This document shows, piece after piece, positions 34,572-46,500 of a stretch of 64,000 nt of DNA. The DNA lies in contig CM035322.1 of assembly GCA_000497125.2 (NCBI GenBank), forward strand, positions 70,001 to 134,000, given 5' to 3'. The notes beneath the pieces were generated by a model, which was not told where the DNA came from, did no database searches, and saw only the letters and a list, made by a program, of their open reading frames with translations. Each line of letters starts with the position of its first letter. The stretch's first letter is position 1. The DNA is from Spironucleus salmonicida. Taxonomy: Eukaryota; Fornicata; Diplomonadida; Hexamitidae. The translations under genes and the position numbers were made by a program.

Positions 34572-35417
34572 TCACTAGAGCTGTTTTAATAATTTTATGC
34601 TATATTTTTAGGTCTTGCTTATTTTCTCACTTTGTTACTTAATTAATTATATAATCCCTATAGGAATTTACATAAATTATGAAAATAGGTCAATTAAATG
34701 CAGCTAGCATTCAAATAAATAAACTTTTCGAGTGAAAATATTTAGAATTTGGGATATTTATTCAGAACTAATTATCTGAAGATATAGCAAAGGCTCAATA
34801 ATACCAACTAACTCCTATTATTATACTTATGGAGCATGTTCAAAATTTTTGCAAATAATTTTAAACATTTCTTAGCTATTCATCTGTTCAGGAAATTTTA
34901 TAAACAAATTTCTTATGCATATTAAAGCATAGGTTGTAGCTGGAAATGTAATAAATTATTGAATAATATTAAACACTTAATGATCAAATTCGAGCATTTT
35001 TTCTACGATTATAGCAAAGAATTCAATTTAATCTTTATCGATAAATTTTAATATTTGCTGAATTTCTAAAAGCTATGCATACTCTTCTCTCTGATCAATT
35101 TTAAAACATTCTAAAATTAAATTTAAAAATTTACTATCATTAATAATCATCCAAAAAGAACAACAAATAGATGAAACTAAATTTAGTATTGTCGATTAAA
35201 AATCTGTATCTTTTAGCAAAGTTGACAGTATTTTAGATCGTCCTATAGCAATTTGGGCCGCTTTCATAGAAACTTGACAATAACATATTTACTTCTCTAA
35301 TGTTTATTTAGAAATAACAGAAGTTTTAAAAGCTTCTTAAATTTCAGTATCGGAGATTGTGATTAGGTTGAGCTATCGTGCATGTGATTTGAATTAAATC
35401 GTTCGAAAGTTATTCAT
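34572..35417 (-). CDS. Unassigned helical-repeat protein, 281 aa
   Basis: ATG at 35417 opens MNNFRTIQFKSHARQLNL and the frame ends TGA at 34572-34574. The sequence is a series of amphipathic helices of 15-20 residues (LNLVSSICCSFWMIINDSK, IEFFAIIVEKMLEFDH, TYALICIRNLFIKFPEQ, ELVGIIEPLLYLQII), spaced like HEAT/ARM-type solenoids. There is no catalytic motif or membrane helix. It lies 41 bases upstream, on the same strand, of the eIF3f-like gene. I do not recognise the family. Confidence 0.6.
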
Positions 35418-35484
35418 TTGTGGTTTATTTATTGTTTAAAAGGTATAAAAATAATATTATAGTAAACTAATAATTCGTCATTTA

Positions 35485-35712
35485 ATGTGGGACACAGTTA
35501 GGGATTTTTTCTAACCGGAAGATTAAAAGATAAGACCTAAATAAGTATAAATATACTCTAATTTAGCATAATTTAGGTAGCCTTATACAAATTTTCCAGG
35601 ATTTCAATTCTTAAAAGCATATAATTCATAGTAAAATATTCATTATAACAATACTACAACTACATAATATAATAACAACTAATCTACCTATGCAAGAACT
35701 GATGTACGGTGA
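35485..35712 (+). CDS. Small Gln/Asn-rich protein, 75 aa
   Basis: The frame starts MWDTVRDFFQPEDQKIRPK and ends TGA at 35710-35712. The second half is polar and rich in Asn, Thr and Gln (YNSQQNIHYNNTTTTQYNN). No domain is visible. It is divergent from the helical-repeat gene (67 bases) and 68 bases upstream of the PP2C on the same strand. It may be a real small protein, but evidence is limited to the clean frame and position. Confidence 0.45.
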
Positions 35713-35780
35713 GTTTTAAATTATTCTTAACATTATTATATAATATTATTATTGTTTTTATTTTACCACTTCAAAAATAA

Positions 35781-36944
35781 ATGAATTTTGAAGCCAATGC
35801 TTCCAATTTTGTTTACTCAGATACCTAAATTCAATAGCTTAAGTAACCACTTGACGAATTACTAACCTAGACTTCTCAACGTATTTAAGAGATTTCTGTA
35901 AGAGTAAATAAATAAGACCTGGAAATCAAGTAATTCAACTAGGCCATTACAAACGCCGACCTGTATGTAGACTCTCTTATCGTACTACCAGAACAAATGC
36001 ACAAAAATTTGCCTTCATTTAACGCACAATGCACCACAATAACCGGCCGTCGCTCATCGAATGAGGACGAAGAAATCGGCGTTTTACTATCGCAAAACAA
36101 AATCCCTTACTACTAAATCTATGCAGTTTTTGATGGTCACGGCGGTATCGATGCAGCCAGATTTTGCAAGGAAAATTTCGTTAAAATATTCTCGCAGAAC
36201 AAATTTCTATAATTCAACTTCATCGAAGAAGCTATCAAAGAGACATTTTTAGACCTGGACTAGCAATTTTGTGAGCAACCAGGTATCAAAACAAACGTAG
36301 GAACAACGTGTGCTTGCGTCGTTTTCGACCTCGCAAGCGACAAAATTGTGATTGCAAACTGTGGTGATGCCAGGGTATTAATTTACGCTTAAAATGATGT
36401 TTTTGTGACTTTTGATCACAAGCCTAGCGATGTTTCAGAGCAAAACCGCCTCAGAACTTATTTCGCAACTGAAACGATGGAAATCAATGGCGTTCAAAGA
36501 GTAAATGGTTCCTTAGCTGTATCCAGAGCTATTGGTGATGTAGATTTCAAGATCTATGGCGTTCAGTCGAAACCAAACGTTCTGACGGTTCCTTGTAGTA
36601 TAACCGATATTCTTTTTACAATAGTTGCCTGTGATGGTCTTTTTGACGTTATCAGCAACGACTAGTTAATCTCTGCAGTCAAATCAATGCTTGGAATGGA
36701 AGTTTCGTGCAAATCTGAGGATTAAAAATTCTTAGACGGTATTACGGCATATTTTGAGAACAAATTATTCGAAGGTGATGCGATTTTCAGCTAACTCTGT
36801 GGAGAAGTAGGTTAGACCGATTCTGGTGAAGTTAAAATCGATAAAAGTGATATCTGTGGCAAGATCTCATAAGTTTTAGTCAGGGCGGCCTACTTCCTAA
36901 ATAGTACAGATAATATCACATGTATCGTAATTTTGTAAAAGTGA
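35781..36944 (+). CDS. PP2C-family Ser/Thr phosphatase, 387 aa (GC-enriched gene)
   Basis: PP2C enzymes are metal-dependent protein phosphatases. After an N-terminal Gln-rich helix of about 70 residues come GRRSSNEDE (metal-binding acidic pair), YAVFDGHGG with D118, IANCGDARVL, the short DHKPSD block, VNGSLAVSRAIGDVDFK, IVACDGLFDVISND and the last metal motif STDNITCIVI. All key aspartates are present, so it should be active. The middle of the gene uses many C- and G-ending codons (AAC, GAC, ATC, CTC) and is clearly less AT-rich than the second PP2C 4 kb away. The stop is 2 bases from that of TTC1. The box TTTTACCACTTC lies 8 bases before the ATG. Confidence 0.93.
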
Positions 36945-36946
36945 AG

Positions 36947-37501
36947 TCATTTCTTGTTCATTTGAATTGATGTTGTACCATCAGCATTTTTAGTCGTCTA
37001 GAAATCATTTATCGACATCCCAAACTTCCCTAAAATTTTATCTCCCCAACCTTTTAAGACGTCAACGGTAGCCCCAAGAGCTTTCTTATCAGCTTCGGCT
37101 TTAAATTCTTTTTCACCTTCACTTAACGGATCCAGTTCTTCAATTTTTGTCCACTCGATCTGACATGCGATCCAGTCATTTTGAGTCTAAAAAAGCTTAG
37201 CAAGTTTCACACGTGCTTTACGGTGAAGTGGGTCAGATTAGAGGCATTCTCTGAGATAGCGTTCCTTATCCTAAATTTAAATAGTAGCTTCACTAGCATT
37301 ATGAGCAATTTTACTGCGAAAAGCAGAAACTGGTAAAGTTAATAGTAAATTATCATAAATTTGCAGGGATTCACTACGCTGACCAGATTTTAATAATGAA
37401 TCCGCTGTAATTTTTTAATAAGCTTCATCATCTGTTTCCTAATAATAAGGGATCGAGAACTCTTATGGGATTGCGGGTGTAGGATCAGAAATTTATTTCA
37501 T
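36947..37501 (-). CDS. TTC1-like TPR co-chaperone, 184 aa
   Basis: TTC1 is a TPR protein that binds Hsp70/Hsp90 tails. Residues 28-135 form about three TPR helical pairs (AYQKITADSLLKSGQRSESL, FRSKIAHNASEATIQIQD, DPLHRKARVKLAKLFQTQ). The C-terminus LKGWGDKILGKFGMSINDF followed by QTTKNADGTTSI is the TTC1 signature (compare LGNLVLRPFGLSTENFQ). The protein is shorter than human TTC1 because the acidic N-terminal region is missing. TAR-coded glutamines fall at variable positions. The gene converges on PP2C, with a 2-base gap. Confidence 0.82.
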
Positions 37502-37617
37502 TTTTCTTAGATAGAAACAATTAATATTATATTTTAATTATATTGACATATATATACTTCGATTAATAGGGCATTTCATAAAAATAAATTATAGATTACT
37601 TAAAACAATACACTATC

Positions 37618-38661
37618 TCACATCTCCATTATTCTTATTCTGATGCGTTTAATCTCAGATTACTGTTCTTATATCTTTTCTTCGTGTAATTCAATTTATT
37701 TATTCATTTAATGTATTTAAAGTTAGTCATTTTTTCTTTAGATTTTCAGCAAATTCATCTCTTCAAAAACTTCGTTTAAATGTTTTCTTATTCCCCAAAT
37801 ATCCACTTCACTAGATTTTAATTTGCATGAATTTTCATCAATTTACATACCAAATTTAAGATTTATCTCATTTTAAGTCTCTATTTAAACTTTTTAATCT
37901 AATAATTCCCATTTGACAATAACTTCATTATTTAAAAATCTATCTTAAATATTACAATTATATGATTTAATATAGTGCTCTAGTCTTTCACAGCTTAGCT
38001 ATCTTGATAGCTAAGGAGATCTAAACTTTAATTCTTATTAGTAGAAAATATAGGCAAAATTTAAAACAGGCTGAAACTCAATCTCAATTGGATTAAGCGG
38101 AATAGAAGACAGATCCAAAATAAAAGTAGATTTACCATTTGATAATATTGCAATGTTTTTCATTAATGTTGTTAAAATTGGTAGCTAGTTTATAATAAAA
38201 TATTAAATTTCCTTTAAATGCTTATCATATACAATTAGATTACCAGTATTATTTAGTGAAAAGTAATTATGATAATGAAAAATGTCGGAATCTGATGGAA
38301 ATTCGGCATATGATGTAAGTATTTATTTTGTTTCTATATTAAAAGCATAATTATTAGAAAATATAATAAAATTCTCATGAATAACAGCTTGCTTTGGAGA
38401 TGAAAGAAAAGGTAAGGTATGATAGTGCTAAAATCCCCATTTGTAATATTTATATATTTTATCGTCATGAATTCCTAAATAATAAGACTTATATTCCATG
38501 CCATATTATAATGGATTACCAGCTTCCACAATATCAAATGAAACGCATGATTTTGTAGTTACTTTAAAATCATTTTTACTAAATTCATATGCAATATTAT
38601 TTAAATATCCGTAAAGGTATCCATCAACTTCATGAAGGAAGAATACATCTTCCGGATACAT
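37618..38661 (-). CDS. Unassigned protein, 347 aa (beta-rich N-half, coiled-coil end)
   Basis: The frame starts MYPEDVFFLHEVDGYLYGY and ends TGA at 37618-37620. Residues 1-190 are rich in Tyr/Phe and short strands (YYLGIHDDKIYKYYKWGF, NTGNLIVYDKHLKEIQ), hinting at a small propeller-like fold. The last 50 residues form a coiled coil (QLQIHQMNKQIELHEEKIQ). A perfect 10-bp inverted repeat with a 2-base loop (CTTAGCTATC, TT, GATAGCTAAG; 37994-38015) lies inside the coding sequence. I recognise no family. Confidence 0.6.
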
Positions 38662-38715
38662 TCTAAAAATTTAGATATATTTTATATAATAACATAATAT
38701 GGAAATTTACGTAAA

Positions 38716-39300
38716 ATGACAAAATGTGTCAAATGTAGCTAAGAATCATAAAATCTATATAAAGGTTTGTCATTTTGTTCTCTTCATTATATTAATTTCT
38801 TAGAAACGAGACTATATAAGTAAATACGATAGCATATTAATAAAACAGATTAACTGTTTTTAAATAATTCTCCTTTTAATCCAATTTTATTGAAAGGTTT
38901 ATTTAGATACTTTAAGTATAATATATAGTTTTTTGATTAGCTTGTTTTCTCAGAGGACTGTCCAGATTATTTACCCTTATATTAAGAGTTTTAACCAGAT
39001 TACTCTAAAAAATAGAATGTGAAACATAAGGCTGAGGAAGAGATTTAATTATCAGCTATTCCAGGCCAAGAACTAGCTATTTAAATTATACTTGGTGTAT
39101 CAAAAGGCAACATACTTACCCCAGTTAAGAATTTTAAAAAATCAGGTTCATTATATTTAATGCGTGATTTTAGCTTTTAGGATTGTGAAAAATTAGGATA
39201 TACTATTGATAATTCTAAATATGGAGCAGCATTGATGGATGCTAGTTAAGATTTTGAGGCGGTATTGGGTTGTATAAGCAGATTAGAAATTGATACATGA
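38716..39300 (+). CDS. Zinc-finger-start protein, possibly CTU2/Ncs2-like, 194 aa
   Basis: The product begins MTKCVKCSQESQNLYKGLSF, then CSLHYINFLETRLYKQI. This resembles the C-x-x-C...C-x-x-C/H start and following basic helix of CTU2, the partner subunit in wobble-uridine 2-thiolation of tRNA. Near the C-terminus LYLMRDFSFQDCEKLGYTID loosely matches the R-x-L-R-D block of that family. The protein is much shorter than typical CTU2 (about 350-500 residues), so this is a weak call. Another zinc-finger protein is equally possible. Confidence 0.35.
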
Positions 39301-39382
39301 TTTTTGATATTATTTATTATTATATACAAACCTATACACCAGTTTTATGATAATATCAAGAAACTGTAATTTTAAATTATAA

Positions 39383-39883
39383 ATGAGAATGATTTAATAT
39401 AGCAATTATGCTGCTACGATCATTATATGTGTTATAACAAGGTTTCCTTAATGTTTTTTCTAATTTTCAAATTGGGTTTTTATTTTTGAAATTTATTGTT
39501 TCGTTACAAAATTACATTCTCCCAGTTTAACTGTCTTGCAATTATTTATAATTTTATTTTTCTGGACAAATGTTTACCCAAATGTAGATCTTAATAATGG
39601 TTTATATGATTATTATTATATTTTAATGGTACATGGAGTAACCTCATTAGTTTATCAATTCAGTAACCATGTAGTTTTATAAACTAGCTAAGTTTAATTT
39701 ATTTATGGGTTATTCATTCTTAGTTTTTGGCAACTAATTTGTTTTAGCTTTAGTTATTTTTGTTTTGAACTATATGTAGGAGTTTTTACATTCAGATTTT
39801 ATCTTAAAATGATATATTATTACTTTATAAGTGTTATAATATTATTTATTGTATCAAATTTAGGATAGAGTGATTTATAATGA
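39383..39883 (+). CDS. Polytopic membrane protein, 166 aa
   Basis: The start at 39383 gives MRMIQYSNYAATIIICVI; a second ATG lies two codons later. Four or five hydrophobic helices rich in Phe, Tyr and Ile fill the sequence (TVLQLFIILFFWTNVY, IYGLFILSFWQLICFSF, MIYYYFISVIILFIV). No family motif is seen. The stop TGA at 39881-39883 is 7 bases before another small frame on the same strand, which may be a separate gene or a detached C-terminal part. Confidence 0.5.
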
Positions 39884-39890
39884 GAGTTCT

Positions 39891-40130
39891 ATGATAAATT
39901 AAGTAATTGATAATATTAGAATACTACAAAATTTATATGCTGTTAATTATTTCAATTTTGTAATAAATTATACTCAAAATTTAATATCATTTTAACCTAA
40001 ATCTTTCCTTATTAAATTAACTTGGAACTAATTCATATTAACAACCCTTATTGCTTCATAACATTCCATTTATAATTTAGTCACATATTTGACATTTATT
40101 TAGATAAAATAAATATTATACAAATAATGA
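39891..40130 (+). CDS. Small possible membrane protein, 79 aa
   Basis: The frame starts MINQVIDNIRILQNLYAVN 7 bases after the stop of the preceding membrane protein and ends TGA at 40128-40130. The last third (FILTTLIASQHSIYNLVTYL) could be a membrane helix. It is in a different frame from its upstream neighbour, so it may be the broken-off C-terminus of that gene, a genuine small gene, or chance. The call is weak. Confidence 0.3.
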
Positions 40131-40147
40131 GCATAATCTGACTTCCC

Positions 40148-40160
40148 TTTTCCATTCCAC
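40148..40160 (+). promoter_or_regulatory. Candidate initiator-type element before the La-like gene
   Basis: TTTTCCATTCCAC ends 2 bases before the ATG at 40163. It is another copy of the CCAYTCCAC-type box. Its role is inferred from recurrence and position. Confidence 0.4.
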
Positions 40161-40162
40161 AA

Positions 40163-40939
40163 ATGACACTTACTGAAAAAATTGATTTTTTCTTCTCTTC
40201 ATTCTGTGTTAGCTTTTTTGACCCAACAAAAAAATTGGTCGACTAACATAAATATTAAATTCCAGTAGATGATCTCTCTTCTCTTCTTAAAAATATTACC
40301 GCTTCATAAAGTGAGATATTAGATGCAATTTCTTTATCAAAATATCTCAAGTTACGTGATGGGAAAATAACTGTACCAATGCCACAGAAACCCTACGATA
40401 CTGCACTGATTATGTCAGCTTTTCCTAAATGTATGCCAACTTTTAAAGCTAAAAAATTTCTTCAGGATCTCACACAAATTCCTAATATTAATGTTTATGA
40501 TTATATATTGAAATCCTCTATAGAGTAGCTATCTTTCTGCCTTAAATTTGATAATTTAGAAGACAAAGAAAAATTCAAAAAGTTCTTTAAAATGGAGCGA
40601 GCTGAACGTCTTATGAAAGAAAACTGGAATGACTTTCACAGCTACATGAAAAAAGCTAAAAAGTTTTATGAAAGTATAGATTAAAAAGACCCTGCGATTT
40701 CAATTTTGGCAAAATTAGAACAGTTTAAATCTAAAGTTTTTTTATTGGAATTTACTCCTGAAATTATCGAGAGACATAAATTGGGAGTTGAATAATTTTA
40801 CGATGTTAAGGCCTATCGGAGAGAAAATAATCGCCGTGATTACCTTCAGAGGAAAGGTTTATGGAAAGAGGATTTAAATCCAAAAATAGATAAAAAACGA
40901 CAAAAGGAAAATACTAGATATAAAGTTCAGAAGAAGTGA
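40163..40939 (+). CDS. La-motif / RRM RNA-binding protein, 258 aa
   Basis: La proteins bind the 3' oligo-U of new RNA polymerase III transcripts. The N-terminal 85 residues fit the winged-helix La motif: EKIDFFFSSFCVSFFD, then IPVDDLSSLLKNI and ILDAISLSKYLKLRDGKI. These match the La pattern (Q-x-E-Y-Y-F-S, I-x-x-L-x-x-F, I-x-x-A-L-x-x-S-x-x-L). An RRM-like region follows (ALIMSAFPKCMPTFKAKKFL...FCLKFDNLEDKEKFKKFF). The C-terminus is very basic (DKKRQKENTRYKVQKK), as in La. The match is by pattern and is diverged, so it is probable, not certain. Confidence 0.5.
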
Positions 40940-40955
40940 TATTATTTTAATATAT

Positions 40956-42014
40956 ATGTATTCAAAATCTGAAATTGTGCTCATAATGAATAAGTCAATA
41001 TCAGGAAATTCGTCTAAAAAATACTCATCATGCTTATTTGATCCTATATTTTCTGAAACTGCTACGGTAACAATGAATGAATAGATAGAGGGGTAGAGCT
41101 TTTAGATATAAAAATGTTAGACTTCCACTTTATAACACGGATTGTGTTCTATAATCGGCAGAAGGCCAACTAATGAAGATAGAGAGCTTATTATATAAAA
41201 TGTATAATTTAAAATTTTTGCAATTTTTGATGGTCATGGTGGGGATTAAGCATCGGCATATTGTTATGCTAATTTTTAATCGATTTTTTAGTCACAAATA
41301 TAGGAAAAAAATCCAGAGTTGGCATTAATCGAGACTTGTTTAATTTTAGATAATTAATTCTCAAAATTAATCCGTTTTACTTCTGTGGGTACTACGGCTA
41401 ACATTGTTTTATTTTACTAAAATGATATTTACTACTGTAATGTTGGTGATAGCCGTTGTGTTGTAGCTTATAATAACAAATTATTTGGATCTGTTGATCA
41501 TACTCCTTCTTATGATAGATAAAGATTAACAAAGCTTGGTGTTCGGGTAATTAATTGCATGGGAGTCGATAGAGTTGATGGGAATTTAGCATTGGCAAGA
41601 GCTATTGGAGATTAATATATGGCTCATTAAGGTATCATAGCATAAGGTGATGCAGGAAAAATATGTATTATTAACGAAATGGATTTTTGTATAGTGGCTT
41701 GTGATGGCCTATATGGCATTTTTACAAACTAATAGGTTAGTGATATTATCTAATCTTGTCTCTAAGGATCTCCTGTCACAGGCACCGCACAGCGTATTTT
41801 ATTAGAAGCTAGTATTGCTTATTTTTAAGGTGACAATATGAAAGGGGATTTGCTGTTAGGGAAAGTTGTTAGTTAACGTGTTTACAAAACAAGAGTTTGC
41901 AATGATGTTGATCCTTAAGCGTCATAAGCTACAAAACTAGCACAAATTTTATGTAAACTTTCATATTGGAAAAATAGTATGGATAATGTTAGCGTTATCG
42001 TTATTTTAAAATGA
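40956..42014 (+). CDS. PP2C-family Ser/Thr phosphatase, 352 aa (AT-rich paralogue)
   Basis: This is the second PP2C in the window. It shows GRRPTNEDRE, FAIFDGHGG with D92, YCNVGDSRCVV, DHTPSYDRQ, VDGNLALARAIGDQ, IVACDGLYGIF and MDNVSVIVIL, so all metal aspartates are retained. Compared with the PP2C at 35.8 kb it has a different N-terminus and is AT-rich, with Gln mostly TAA/TAG. The pair is therefore an older duplication or independent family members. An ATG at 40986 is an alternative start. The gene begins 16 bases after the La-like gene's stop and ends 10 bases from that of the membrane-protein gene. Confidence 0.92.
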
Positions 42015-42024
42015 AGTTATATTT

Positions 42025-43461
42025 TCACTTAACTTTCATATTTTTAGATAAGAAATAAATAATTATTGTACATACAGCAGAAATCCCCAAGGAAATTACT
42101 GAAACAATAATTTTTGATTGAATTATGCTAGATAATTATATTTATGAAACGAAGAAATGGTCGTTCTGATCTAATACTAAATATCCAATTATATGCTTTG
42201 CTTATTTTGCGTCAATTATTTTTGAAAAATCACCTGTAAAACATTAGTTCATATTATCGGAATTCCATATTATCCCATTTGTTAATTTAAATCCTGTAAG
42301 CCTATTTTCTAAGAAAATATTCAATTTTCCATAAATAATACCTGTAATCTCAACACATATTTCCTTTTATTTTAGCATAAACGAAACATTTGAGATATTA
42401 TAAAACTTATACCTAGATGCCACAAATATTGAATTTATCTCCAATTTTGTTGAAGTATCAAAAATTGTTAAAGTTAAATATTATAGAGAAGGAAAAACGC
42501 ATTCAGTAAAATCTTATAATTATACTGAATTAAACTACAATACATAGTCTTGGTATTATTCTAAAAATACTAGTTCGCTACATTTCGTTTACAAAATATA
42601 AAAGGTTTCTCTGCAATGATTTTACTCTCTTTCATTTAACACAGAAGTTAAATTATTGATTGAAAATGCAAGATAATTATTATTATAATAATCATGATTT
42701 TATAAAATTTCTGTTAATCGTATACTTAAACTTGTATCATAATTTATTGAACAAATATCTTTTAAGTTATAATGAGAAAATCTAACATAAGCTTAGTTAG
42801 CAAAAAGTATTATATTATCTATATTAGCATTAATACTACTTATGTTATAAAGTGGAATATTTATTAAAACACTAGGACTATCATGATCATAAATTCTAAG
42901 AAACCATTTCTATGAGTAAGAAACCAATTATTAGAGTGAGATAATATCTTATTAATTTAGTGTCAGTATAATATCGTAAAGATTGTCATCTTTTAAAATT
43001 GCAATCTGAGCAATAGATACAAGTTAGCTTTGGAGATCAAAAACTATCTCTAGAACCTTAGATTTCATAAAATTAAGATCACAATTAGACCATTTTTCTT
43101 AAGTAAGATGAAGTTAACCCTTATCTGCATCAATTTTAACGTTTTTAAAACATTGAGAATAATCTGCTAATTCAATATTGAAGAATTGTATTGGTTAAGG
43201 TGCTGCTGTTCCCACTGTAAAATTACCATACCATGTTTTAAGAATAGCTTAATCTATAACAATATTAAAATTAACAAAATAATGATGATTATTAATAGTA
43301 ATTTTAGATATCGATGTTATTGTTGGCAATATTAGAGTAACATCTTGAATACACCCATCATAATATTAATCTGTCGGGATCAGTATTAATTAGACTAACT
43401 CCCGATGTTTTATTATGTTAAGTGTTGAGGTGTTAAAGCAAGTGGATAATAACATAATCAT
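42025..43461 (-). CDS. Type I membrane protein with large beta-rich ectodomain, 478 aa
   Basis: The start MIMLLSTCFNTSTLN looks like a short signal sequence. About 420 residues of ectodomain follow, rich in beta strand, Asn, Ser and Ile, with several N-x-S/T sites (for example NIS, NLT, NVS) and scattered cysteines. Near the C-terminus is one hydrophobic helix (IIVSVISLGISAVCTIIIYF) and a short basic tail (LSKNMKVK). This is the plan of a cell-surface receptor, adhesin or fusogen. I looked for a HAP2/GCS1 signature and could not support it. No family is assigned. Confidence 0.62.
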
Positions 43462-43569
43462 TTTAATTTATAATAAAATAGTAATAAATTAAATATTATT
43501 ATTTACCAATACTAAAGATAATAATTATATTAAAAGTATAATTTACTACGCAAAATAATTTCACTTTAA

Positions 43570-46500
43570 ATGGTTAGTAATAAACCAATTAAAAAGAAAG
43601 GCAAGAATGTAGCATTACTAGTCTAGTAACAACCGCAAAAAGTGGAAATAAATTTCTATGATCCCCTTAATGCAAAGAATAACCTCATATCATCGTGTAA
43701 GTATCGCTGGTGGAACTTTATCTTTTTGTTTTTGTATTAACAATACTAAAAACCATCCAATGTTTTTTATCTTGTCTAAGCTATGTCAAATTTAATTCCT
43801 GGAGCTGCAGTAGTAACACCAGCTACTGCATTTCTCCCTGTAATTTTTGTTTTACTTATAGCGGCTGCACGAGAAATTTTAGAAGATCTTGGTAGATATA
43901 AAGCTGACAAATAAGCAAACTCATAAATGTACAAAATAATGCGCGATGGTCAACAAGTATAAATATGCAGCTCAGATATAAAACAGGGTGATATTTTGTT
44001 CCTCATGAATACACAGGAAGTCCCAGCAGACTCTGTGCTCCTGTACTCTTATGATGAGTCTCGCATAGGCTTTATCAGCACTGCTTCTCTGGATGGAGAG
44101 TCGAATTTGAAAATAAGAAATCAGGTTCTCCCCTTTACTTTGATCAGCAAGGCACACGATGACGTTGCATAGGTTTTCTCTAACTTCTTCGGTCGGGTAA
44201 CTGTCCAGCCGCCCAGCAATGATATGCACAAATTTAATGGAAAGCTGTTTGTTTCCTAGGACGTTCCCGTCAAGGATATTTAGTCAAATACCGATTCAAA
44301 CTAGCACATTACGGATTAAAATAATCTACATTTTGAGTATGATATAAATTTCTAGATGGATAATGTACTACTAAGAGGTGTTCGAATTTAAAATACTCAA
44401 GAGGTGATTGCTGCTGTAGTATATACTGCTAAGGATACCAGACTCATGCAGAACCAGCTTCCATCCAAGAATAAAACTTCTAGACTAGATACACGAATCA
44501 ATTTTCTTATTCTGCTTATAACTATTTTGGCATTATGCCTCATAGTTTCATTTGCAGTTATTGGATATACCGTTAATTTTGATGGATTTGCATATTCGGC
44601 AGAAACCAATGGGCCAATTAAAGCAGGATAAAGATTTGTTTAATATCTTATTATTTGTTCGTATCTACTTCCAATCTCTCTTTTTGTCACTATTGAAGTC
44701 GTAAGATTCCTATAATCTATTCTCATCGACCTGGACAAGAAACTTCGACGGAAGGATATTCTCGAGTGGTAGGAGCGCAACGTGGGCACGCCCATCTCGA
44801 AGTCCCCGTTCTACAACGAGAGCGCGGTACAGCACAGCGTGCAGGTCCGGAACTCGATCGCGGTCGAGAACTTGGCGGAGGTGGACATCATATTCTCAGA
44901 CAAGACGGGAACGCTCACGAAGAACCAGATGACCTTCCACTCCTTCATCGACAAGAGGAACACCGTGTACGACGTGAGCAAGGCGATGAAGAACAAGGTC
45001 TGCCCCATCAAGGACATCGACCAGGCCGCCAAGTTTTCGTTCGCCCTCTGCAACACCGTGCTGCCCCAGATCGAGAACAACGCCATCGTGTACCAGGCGG
45101 AGTCCCCCGACGAAATCTCCTTCGTGGAGGTCGCGAACCACTTCGGGCTGCAGTTCAAGCTGAAGCACTCCAAGGCCATCTTCTTCGAGTACAACTACCA
45201 GGGCAAGACCATCAGCCTCCAGTACGAGGTCCTCGCCGTGGTGCCCTTCTCCTCGGCCCGCAAGAAGATGTCCATCGTGCTCCGCGAAATCGGGTCCGTG
45301 CTGCTCTCCGACCTCACCGCCTTCAGCCAGTTCGTCTCCGCCGGCGCCGTCTACTGCACCCCGCAGGAGATCGCCCTGCCCGGCGAGACCTTCGTGCTGT
45401 CCAAGGGCGCCGACTCCTTCATCATGCCCTACATGGACATCTACCAGGCGCCCGAGTTCTACGCCCAGGTCCAGGTCAACGTGGACAACTTCTCCAAGTT
45501 CGGCCTCCGCACCCTCGCCTTCGGCTCCAAGCGTCTGGGGGGCGCATGCCAGTGGCTCGAGCAGTGGGACCAGGTCAAGCTCCTGCCCGAGGAGGACGGC
45601 CGCTACGAGGCGCTCACGGGCGAGCTGGAGCGGGACCTCGTCTTCCAGTGCGTGTCCGCGATCGAGGACGAGCTGCAGGACGACCTCCAGGAAACCCTGA
45701 CCTCGCTCCTCGCGGCCGGTATCAAGGTTTGGATGCTGACCGGCGACAAGACGCTGACGGCTGTCAACATTGCCAAGGCTGCCGGCCTCGCGCAGGCGGA
45801 CAGCCAGTTCATCTACCTCACCGCCGAGGCCTACGCCGACGCCGTGAAGGGGGCGACGCAGAACACACAGAAGCAGCAGGAGAAGCAAACGCTCAACCAG
45901 CTGATCGACCACGGCGTCCAGCTGCAGACGGAGCACCTAACCGAGGCCCAGAAGAAGGGCTACTTCGCCCAGCTGGCCATGCTGTACGAGATCACGACCA
46001 AGAACGAGTCCAAGGTCATGTCCTACATGAAGTCCATCTTCAACAAGCAGGTCGTCCAGGAGGAGACCGTGCCCATCACCGTCGTCCTGGACACCGACAT
46101 GTTCAAGCTCCTCATCAAGCACAACCTCCAGTACAAGTTCTTCCACATCGCCGTCTTCTGCAGCTCGGTGGTCTGCTGCCGGCTCTCGCCCCAGGAGAAG
46201 GCGCTCATCGTCAACCTGGCGCATCAGTACAAGCCCTACCTCACCACGCTCTCCATAGGGGACGGCGCCAACGACGTCGTCATGATCAAGACAGCGCAGA
46301 TCGGCGTGGGCGTTGCCGGGCGCGAGGGCCTCCACGCCTGCAACTCGGCGGATATCTCCATCCCCCAGTTCTCCTTCCTCAAGCGCGTGATCTTCGTCCA
46401 CGGCCGCATCAGCCACTTCCGAAACTCCCAGCTCGTCGACTACTGCATCTACAAAAACTCCATGCTCACCTTCGTCAACCTCACCTACGCCTTCTTCAGC

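Noticed and set aside
42025-43461. HAP2/GCS1 gamete fusogen identity for the type I membrane protein
   Set aside because: Topology fits, but I could not find the cysteine-rich HAP2 signature, so naming it would be unsupported.
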